Shown in pieces: positions 19,201-24,901 of a stretch of DNA of 24,901 nucleotides. Location of the stretch: the NCBI RefSeq assembly GCF_000003605.2, contig NW_003124918.1, positions 47,771 to 72,671 of the forward strand, in the 5' to 3' direction. The position numbers were made by a program, and so were the translations under genes. Positions within the stretch are counted from its first letter, which is position 1. The number at the start of each line of letters is the position of its first letter. Source of the DNA: Saccoglossus kowalevskii (lineage: Eukaryota > Hemichordata > Enteropneusta > Harrimaniidae). The notes beneath the pieces are model-generated. The model had not been told where the DNA came from, ran no database searches, and was given only the letters and a program-made list of their open reading frames with translations.

Positions 19201-22200
19201 GCAAGAAAATCTAGTGAAGGAAAGGTTAAATGGTGGTGGTTGTCCCGCTGCGTTCAGTTCAATATGGGACTCATGGCAACGTACACAAAGTGTGTAAAAT
19301 ACATTGTTTATTTACATGAAATTTGAACATGCATTGCTCAACGACCACCGCGCTTTAAATCAGTAATATGAGAAGAATTCATTTCTGTTACCGGTATTGT
19401 ACTCAAAAACAACGGTAGAATATCTGGAGATGTGAACAAATATTTTCAATGAATTGGAAATAAATTTCACAATGCTATTAAGCTCAGAATATATCGGGTA
19501 ACAGCTACTCTCTGTAGACAGCACAATAACACACTTTGTCTGTATTTATTACTCTAGGGACCTTTCTAACACTATTGTTGATACCAAACGTCCTGGTGAT
19601 TTCAACCAATCCATGATGGAACTAGGGGCCACTGTCTGCTCACCGAAGAATCCCAAATGCAATGAATGCCCTGTGAACAATATCTGCCATGCTTTTGCTA
19701 AGGTAAATTCCTGTTACCAATTTACACTGTCACTCCATGAAAACAAAAAGTATGCATGATGTATTGATAGGTGGCGCTGTTTGGATTTTTTTTCCTGAGT
19801 CGCATGTAGTGGATATTATGGTACACAACTAACTTATTTTTGGGATGGGGGAGGGGGGTCACCTTCTTTTTTATAAGCATGATTTTTTCCGTACGTAATT
19901 ACAAGTTGTGAACAATAAATGTTAATTTAAGTTATTTTTATTTTTTTTTTTTGATGTACAACAGTGCTTTGGTTAATTGTTCCTGACAGCAACCAATGGC
20001 TTGGAATCATTTGTTTTGATTAACAAGTGGTCATGTGCTGTTGAATTTCTTTGAAGTACCATGTGGTGTACAAAATATATTGAACTCCAGAACTACGTGA
20101 CGAAAACAGCCTTGGCTTTTAATTGGTTCACAACAAAATGATTTGATATTCTCAAAAATAGTAAAAAAGTTGTTATGTTGCATAAAAATATTGATTTATA
20201 ATCTATTGAATGATTACATTGTGGTTATGAATGAAAGATACAAGAGATAATCGTAAATACATTACAATTTATTAATCTTTTGAACGCAAAGATTTTTTAT
20301 GCAATTTTTTGTGAATTGGAATGTATTTTTTTATGATTAATTTGTTCATTTCAGCCCAAATAAGCAATTCTCCCCTGCTTTAAAAAGTGGTGGTCGTCGC
20401 GCCACGCATGCTTGAGATATTGGTCTCATATAAACAAAGATGTTGACTTGTGCAGACCAATGAATGAAAACTGAGTGGTTCATAGGTTTTTAATTTTTTG
20501 GTGATTGGACGATATTGAGTCAACGGTAATAATTTCTGCGAGTGGCGCCCAGGGCAAGGTTTTCACTCATTAGAACAGATACCATCACAATTTAAGGTCT
20601 AGATTAAATGTTTATATATAGAATATATAATATAATTAATAGAACATATTTGACTTAAAGGGTTAAAAAGGTTAAAAAATGATTAAAGAAATGATCAACC
20701 TGCATTTCAATACTGTGTAGCATATAGCTACGTCTGTTTATAGTATTTGATCTCATTTGGACTGAATATCTAGTGTAACAAAGAATGAGGTTACCACATT
20801 AATTCCGTAATTCCACATTTATGCAGGAAAGCATTCAAGTAATCCTGTACTGCTTGGATGCGTATTTTGCGATATCCTCCTAAATTAATATTAAATACTG
20901 TACATCTTTCTCTGCTTGTAGTGATAAAAGTTAATAGCTGAAACGCCAGAAAAACACATTTTATACGATTCATGGCACCAAATGTTGCATCTGTACTCTA
21001 CTGTGATTATAATTCAATCATTGTTACACTTTGCTGTGCCCTTGAATTTGACGTGAACTACCGAAACTGTATGAATGTGTTGGAAATGAGACACGAATTC
21101 TTCAAATAAGGCAGAATTACGTATCACATTCAAAAATGTGCATTCAAGTTTTCATACATGTGGGTAAATTCTAGAGTTTACACTGGGAGATGTATAATGG
21201 TAATTTTTATTTTAAAAGACTGTACTAAACAATACAATGGAGATTCTAAACAGTACTGTATGTACAAGAGAAATACACACAGAAGTATAAAAATAGTATA
21301 AACCTGCATGTTATTTAATAAATTTGATGGTAATGGGCATATGGTGTCTACATAACACATTGCATTCCAAATTCTTTTATTGTCCAGGTACACAGCACTG
21401 TTCCATGGAACTATAAACATGCTATAAACACAACACAATATTCAATTATGCATGCCAGTATATTATGGTCTGTTATACCCTTGTGTGGTGTACCATATGA
21501 CTTTGTATGTATGGAGAATGAATGGGTACATGTAAATTTCACACACTGATAATGGTCAGAGCATCATTTTGGGTCATTATAGGCATGTATTCCCAATACA
21601 GGGGTCTCTAGTTGTACTGATAAAAACCTGCCGTATCAACTAAGTTATTTATTGACTCCACTACAATAAATCCCATCATGCACTGCTGTTCAAATTCTGC
21701 TTCAAGTGTATTCTAAACACAACTAACTATATTGGAAGTTTGCTCAGACGAAGTTATAACATGAGTATAAATCTTGTGTGTTGTCTCGGACTAATCTTAC
21801 TGGAAAATGCTTTGCATCGAATACTGATTCTGTAAAACAGTAAATCTTTGACTGTCGAACAGTCAATCTTGTGTGTGATTTGGTAATGTGATGACACCCT
21901 AAGATGATGAGAATTCTATCACAATGGAAGCTACGAAACTGTCAGTGCTGCGAATATCTATTGAATACAGTTGCTGTAGCAATAATAATACTACTTAACA
22001 TGTCAAAAACTTGCTGACAATCAAATTTAAGCGTGTTTTTTTGTCAAATATATGTTTTTGAATATGTGTGCTTTTCCATACAGTACTTATTTTAGCTGGA
22101 ATTAATTTTCCTGAAAATGCTTTTTTGGGCGTTTTGTATGGAATTTATTTTCACTGACTTTTGATGAGTTGAATGTAAAATATAGGAAAAAAGGTATATT

Positions 22201-23640
22201 CGCTGGATTTTATTTTCACTGAATCATCCCTTCAGCGAAAATAGTGAAAATAAATTCCAAGCGAAAATAAAGTATTTTACAGTAAATGCCTCGATTTATT
22301 CTAAATATTTCCGCTACATTGCCGATAACTCCTTACTGTACAGTGATTCAGTTATTTGGACTTCTGAAGATTTATTTTTAAAATGTCTGAGTATTGATTA
22401 TATAACATATGACGTAATGTTATTTATCACATTGTCATGAGAAAAGGCATTTCATCGTCCATCTGGTTCTCGTTACACACGTCATATTCTGATATTCAAT
22501 TGGATACTTTAATTTGAACCACTCAGAGGAAACTTAGATATGGAGGCATGCAGACACGTAATTGAATATTTTCAAGTTTGATTTGATGATTATATATATT
22601 TTGAGTATTTATCTCTGTGAACTAAAAATGTATTTTAGCTTTATTAGCAACATTTGTCATTTATTACGTCACCTGTTCTTAATTGTTATTTACGTTTAAT
22701 ATTTTATTAACTGCATGATGTATTAATGAGGTAATTAAGGAGATCCAAGTTGAATGATTAATATCTTTTTTTTTTTTATCTTCTTAATACTTCATTATTG
22801 TAGATTAATGCCATTAGGTGATGAAAAAGAAAAAAAAATAGTTATTTTGGGAAATAACAATTCAAAATGTCATGAACAAATTAATTAAGTTGCTTTTTTT
22901 ACTGTTTTTTTTTTTAAATTATTTCTTCATTTCACTTTTGGTCAATGACACAGGATGAAAAAGGCATATATTATTTTTGATATGAATTCTAATACTGTTA
23001 AAACATTTAAAAAAATAGTTTCCAGTGTGATGTGATAATATGTTCCCATTATATACAGTGATAAGTTCGTTCCCACAATGCATTGCATATATGTGTCGTA
23101 ACATGCTCAGAAGTGCCAAATTTGAATTCATCATGGACTACCTTAAACGTTTTGATGGATTGCAAGGTTTCTAAAAATAATTTTAATTCATTTTTTTCTC
23201 CCCAAAATTTTAATTTGCAATGTTGCTGTTACTAGCCTTCATTATTCCTTAAGTCTTCCTCATTTTGTATGGGCTGATGAAAATATACTATTAAACTATA
23301 TTGAGTCATTATTATTTAGTCAGTCAGATGTTTATAAAGTCATCTATAAATTTCAAGAAAAAAACATAACAGAATATTGGTGAATAAAATAAATATTGAT
23401 CAAGATATTAAATAAGAAAAATATTAGCTAATGTAAAATAACGTAATTATTGAACATTGAACAATAACAAAATATTTGTCAATAAAAAATGTCAGCTTTA
23501 TCCCCTATAATATACGAATGGTTAATTACAGGTGGAAAATAATAGATGGCAGTCCACACAAAGATTGTTGAAGAAAGATGTTAAAAGTGAAGCCTTGGAA
23601 GAGGATGCTGAGACAGAAATACCTGATATTGAATGTGCAG
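13193..23640 (+). CDS. MUTYH: MUTYH adenine DNA glycosylase, exons 1-8 (3' end beyond window)
   Basis: MUTYH removes adenine mispaired with 8-oxoguanine in base-excision repair, in nucleus and mitochondria. Exons: 13193-13244, 14530-14660, 15823-15933, 17010-17051, 17816-18001, 18557-18654, 19558-19702, 23532-23640; all phases match (about 292 residues). Landmarks: [14 protein letters not shown], catalytic Glu78 in [32 protein letters not shown], the HhH hairpin LPGVGRY (156-162), catalytic Asp180 in VVDGNV, and Fe-S cysteines C234, C241, C244, C250 (C-x6-C-x2-C-x5-C). Exon 8 begins the interdomain connector (IPDIECAG, cf. human SPDVEECAP). NUDIX-like exons are missing at the right edge. Oddity: exon 6 needs one base removed after GCT and one T added before its donor to read the family sequence; as written it has in-frame stops. 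Either sequence error or a real lesion. Confidence 0.93.
13245..14529 (+). other. MUTYH intron 1, no recognised element
   Basis: AT-rich. An 80-codon plus-strand frame (13569-13811) has no family match and is not used by the MUTYH phases. No repeats with clear ends seen. Confidence 0.5.
14530..14660 (+). CDS. MUTYH: MUTYH exon 2
   Basis: Follows acceptor cacaaatacag and ends before gtaagt. It encodes [18 protein letters not shown] (human SLLSWYDQEKRDLPWRR), the start of the glycosylase fold. Confidence 0.92.
14940..15475 (+). mobile_element. Promoter-bearing repeat, possible fossil solo LTR
   Basis: In MUTYH intron 2. A heat-shock-element cluster (14997-15112) is followed by TATATATAGG (15178-15187) and an initiator-like TTCAGCACT about 25 bases on. 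The layout resembles U3-R of an LTR. Possible ends are TGTCGCATACGAC near 14959 and GTTGCGTGTGACA near 15461. I see no clear target duplication, primer-binding site or coding parts, so the family and exact limits are uncertain. If it is an LTR, it is a broken relic with no internal region nearby. Confidence 0.35.
14997..15112. promoter_or_regulatory. Cluster of heat-shock elements
   Basis: Two perfect GAAnnTTCnnGAA triplets are at 14997-15009 and 15100-15112. A two-and-a-half unit site (GGAATATTCTAGA) is at 15027-15039. A further palindromic GAA/TTC cluster, TAAGAATTTCTAGAAATTTC, is near 14855. These are HSF trimer sites by consensus. Confidence 0.6.
15823..15933 (+). CDS. MUTYH: MUTYH exon 3
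   Basis: Thirty-seven codons, phase 0 at both ends. [20 protein letters not shown] holds the catalytic Glu (E78; E37 in E. coli MutY). Acceptor ggtgacag, donor gtaact. Confidence 0.95.
16510..16634. mobile_element. Foldback element with 28-bp arms
   Basis: The arms 16510-16537 (ATAAGGTTATTATGAGGATA...) and 16607-16634 are inverse copies with one mismatch. Inside, GACAGTA...GGCAGTAT and ATACTGTC pair again. It has no coding capacity and lies in MUTYH intron 3. A 67-codon open frame across it is a shadow of the hairpin. Confidence 0.65.
17010..17051 (+). CDS. MUTYH: MUTYH exon 4 (42 nt)
   Basis: Fourteen codons, [14 protein letters not shown], matching human [14 protein letters not shown]. 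Strong polypyrimidine acceptor (ttttcttttcag) and donor gtaagt. Phase 0. Confidence 0.94.
17434..17529. mobile_element. Worn copy of the 19226-19358 MITE
   Basis: Shares TATGGAACTCATAGCGATGTA and ATATTGTTTGTTTATATGAAATTTGAACATACATTG with the element at 19226-19358, and ends CCCTTTAA. The left terminus is not recognisable. MUTYH intron 4. Confidence 0.5.
17816..18001 (+). CDS. MUTYH: MUTYH exon 5
   Basis: Sixty-two codons from [18 protein letters not shown] to ASIAFNE. It contains the helix-hairpin-helix [19 protein letters not shown], which grips the DNA backbone. Acceptor attttttag, donor gtaata. Confidence 0.95.
18557..18654 (+). CDS. MUTYH: MUTYH exon 6 (frame disturbed)
   Basis: Starts [20 protein letters not shown] with catalytic Asp180. 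After GCT (18617-18619) an extra T makes TGATAG in frame. Reading one base later gives [11 protein letters not shown], the expected sequence, until a missing T just before the donor. The exon's 98 bases still deliver the right phase (2) to exon 7, where TG|G makes the expected Trp. The two changes cancel in length. Donor gtaagt. Confidence 0.85.
18645..19017 (+). repeat. Tandem array of the exon 6 splice-donor segment
   Basis: Copies start at 18645 (the real exon end), 18885, 18931 and 18980. Each reads (g/c)AGACATTtTGGTAAGTG or a close variant, followed by ACACCCTCCCTCATG-type sequence. Removing the 194-bp MITE plus duplicated target, the spacing is about 46 to 50 bp. The copies at 18885 and 18980 keep a full GTAAGTG donor; that at 18931 has GATAAG. 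Confidence 0.75.
18688..18873. mobile_element. hAT-like MITE with telomere-like inverted arms
   Basis: Flanked by exact 8-base repeats AATAATGG (18680-18687, 18874-18881). Inverted ends share GGnAAnAGTTCC and CCCATCCCTAACC. Arms contain CCTAACCCTAACC-like runs and the centre folds again (TGCCCCCTCT/AGGAGGGGCA). An 8-base target duplication is the hAT hallmark. It sits inside the donor array. Confidence 0.7.
19226..19358. mobile_element. TTAA-flanked MITE, 133 bp
   Basis: The left end is TTAAATGGTGGTGGTTGTC; the right end is ACGACCACCGCGCTTTAA. TTAA occurs at both ends. It carries ATTGTTTATTTACATGAAATTTG, shared with 17434-17529. MUTYH intron 6. Confidence 0.6.
19558..19702 (+). CDS. MUTYH: MUTYH exon 7
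   Basis: One base plus 48 codons. It encodes [19 protein letters not shown] and the four-cysteine iron-sulfur loop ending NNICHAFAK. Acceptor tactctag, donor gtaaat. Confidence 0.95.
20380..20411. repeat. Single end of the TTAA MITE family
   Basis: TTAAAAAGTGGTGGTCGTCGCGCCACGCATG matches the terminal module of the TTAA elements. No partner end was found to the right, so this is a fragment or a diverged copy. Confidence 0.4.
22079..22284. mobile_element. Foldback MITE with GGAATTTATTTTC repeats
   Basis: The left end is TACAGTACTTATTTTAGCTGG with AATTAATTTTC. The right end, inverted, is TACTGTAAAATACTTTATTTTCGC with TTGGAATTTATTTTC. Internal GGAATTTATTTTCACTGA copies face each other around CATCCCTTCAGCG. 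The TACTGTAAAA terminus resembles those at 552, 7515 and 9260. Confidence 0.5.
23532..23640 (+). CDS. MUTYH: MUTYH exon 8
   Basis: Thirty-six codons plus one base, after acceptor ttaattacag, before gtgagg. It is a charged linker that ends IPDIECAG, comparable to human SPDVEECAP in the interdomain connector. It is separated from exon 7 by a 3.8-kb intron. Confidence 0.82.
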
Positions 23641-24088
23641 GTGAGGTCATTTACATATTGTATTGTATCAGCACTCAAAGTTTTATATTTTCCCTAGTGA
23701 CACTTAGCAACCAATTTAAAATTTTTCTTTGAAAATGAGTAATGAAGTACAACATTTTGTGCATAATAAACCACACAGAAACAGAAATTATGTTAAAATT
23801 TTGATATTTATTCAAGCATTTATTATACCACTAGTGTACTGATGACATCATCCGATACTGATCCATTAACGAAATGAGTTATGCTTTCAATTGAATTATT
23901 CTGCTACAACCTGAGATTGTCACTCATACTTACAAAATTTGCATTGATCATCATTATATAAGAACAAATCAAACATGGTGGATGATAAAAATTCACATGT
24001 GCAAAGTGATGAATTGTGGGTAGAAGTGCGCCTCCATGGGCTGACAATCTGTATAGTTTTATCAATATATCTTTTATATTTTTGGATC

Positions 24089-24901
24089 AGTAAAAACTAG
24101 CAGACACTCTTAGCAAACAGTGAAAACAAGCAGACATGTTTAGGAAACAGTGGAAACTAGCAGACACTTGTAGTAATTAGTGGAAACAAGCAGCCACTCT
24201 TAGCAAACAGAAAACGAGCAGACACTCTTAGCAAACAGTGGAAACAAGCAGACATGTTTCGGAAACAGTGGAAACTAGCAGCCACTAATAGCAAATAGTG
24301 GAAACTAGAAGAAACTCTTAGCATACAGAGAAAACAAGCAGACATGTTTAGGAAACAGTGGTAACTAGCAGACACTCGTAGGAAATAGTGGAAACTAGCA
24401 ACCACTGTTAGCAAACAGAAAACGAGCAGACACTCTTAGCAAACAGTGGAAACAAGCAGACATGTTTCGGAAACAGTGGAAACTAGCAGCCACTAATAGC
24501 AAATAGTCAAAACTAGAAGAAACTCTTAGCATACTGAGAAAACAAGCAGACATGTTTAGGAAACAGTGGAAACTAGCAGACACTCGTACGAAATAGTGGA
24601 AACTAGCAGCCACTCTTAGCAAACAGAAAACGAGCAGACACACTCTTAGCAAACAGTGGAAACAAGCAGACATGTTTCGGAAACAGTGGAAACTAGCAGC
24701 CACTAATAGCAAATAGTGGAAACTAGAATACACTCTTAGCAAACAGTGAAAACTAGCAGCCACTAATAGCATACAGTGAAAACTAGCAGACACTCTTAGC
24801 AAACAGTGAAAACTAGCTGCCAAAAATAGCATATAGTAGAAACTAGCAGACACTCTTTGCAAATAGTGGAAACTAGCAGCCAAAAATAGCATACAGTAGA
24901 A
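24089..24901. repeat. 30-bp minisatellite with 208-bp higher-order repeat
   Basis: Monomers such as AGTGGAAACTAGCAGCCACT plus ten bases recur without a break to the window end. Seven-monomer units (one monomer two bases short) repeat at 24211, 24419 and 24627 with few differences, so the array grew by recent block duplication. Because 30 is a multiple of three, the minus strand stays open for 85 and 165 codons with a ten-residue repeat (ASFHCLLRVS type). I read these frames as by-products, not a gene. It lies in MUTYH intron 8. Confidence 0.88.

Larger units (their letters stand above)
19703..23531 (+). other. MUTYH intron 7 (3.8 kb)
   Basis: AT-rich with poly-T and poly-A runs. It holds the TTAA end at 20380 and the foldback at 22079-22284. 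A small perfect hairpin (TTGACTGT/ACAGTCAA, 21848-21866) is also present. No other gene or exon is visible on either strand. Confidence 0.5.

Noticed and set aside
24157-24892. Repetitive 85- and 165-codon minus-strand frames
   Set aside because: Direct result of a 30-bp minisatellite; no start context, splice sites or non-repeat ends.
1-24901. CRISPR arrays, bacterial operons, tRNA or rRNA genes
   Set aside because: No spaced direct repeats with unique spacers, no Shine-Dalgarno-led gene strings and no cloverleaf or rRNA-like blocks were seen; the genes are spliced animal genes.

Overview
The window is AT-rich DNA from an animal, most likely a marine invertebrate. The evidence is spliced genes with GT-AG introns of 0.2 to 3.8 kb, metazoan-type proteins, and introns full of MITEs, Helitron/Helentron-like elements and a decayed LINE. 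I cannot name the species. I rebuilt three genes exon by exon from reading frames and intron phases: the 3' end of NASP (+), a complete TOE1 (-), and the first eight coding exons of MUTYH (+), which continues past the right edge.

Layout. 1-1792: last three coding exons of NASP (histone chaperone) within repeat-bearing introns. 1793-6112: NASP 3' UTR, a LINE reverse-transcriptase relic, a Helentron-like element present in opposite orientation on both sides of the NASP 3' end, and a TTAA-flanked MITE with an unexplained open frame. 6113-12927: TOE1 on the minus strand, six exons, about 544 residues, including a 41-nt microexon that carries one catalytic acidic residue. 12928-13192: a 265-bp gap between divergent start codons, a likely shared TOE1/MUTYH promoter with a perfect CRE and an E2F palindrome. 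13193-23640: MUTYH exons 1 to 8, covering the catalytic six-helix/HhH and iron-sulfur domains; the C-terminal NUDIX-like domain lies outside. 24089-24901: a 30-bp minisatellite with 208-bp higher-order units in the next intron.

NASP, TOE1 and MUTYH also lie in one neighbourhood on human 1p34, with TOE1 and MUTYH head to head, so this is probably old linkage drawn closer together here. The products share a nuclear theme: histone supply, RNA 3'-end trimming (snRNAs, telomerase RNA) and repair of adenine opposite 8-oxoguanine.

The oddest place is MUTYH exon 6. It shows an apparent one-base gain and one-base loss that cancel out, with stop codons between. The exon's 3' end plus splice donor has also been copied three more times into the following intron, and a small hAT-like MITE sits inside that array. 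Other notable items are a 65-bp element with perfect 21-bp inverted ends and 9-bp target duplications, a cluster of heat-shock elements ahead of a TATA box (possibly a fossil LTR), and an in-frame upstream MUTYH start that could encode a mitochondrial leader.
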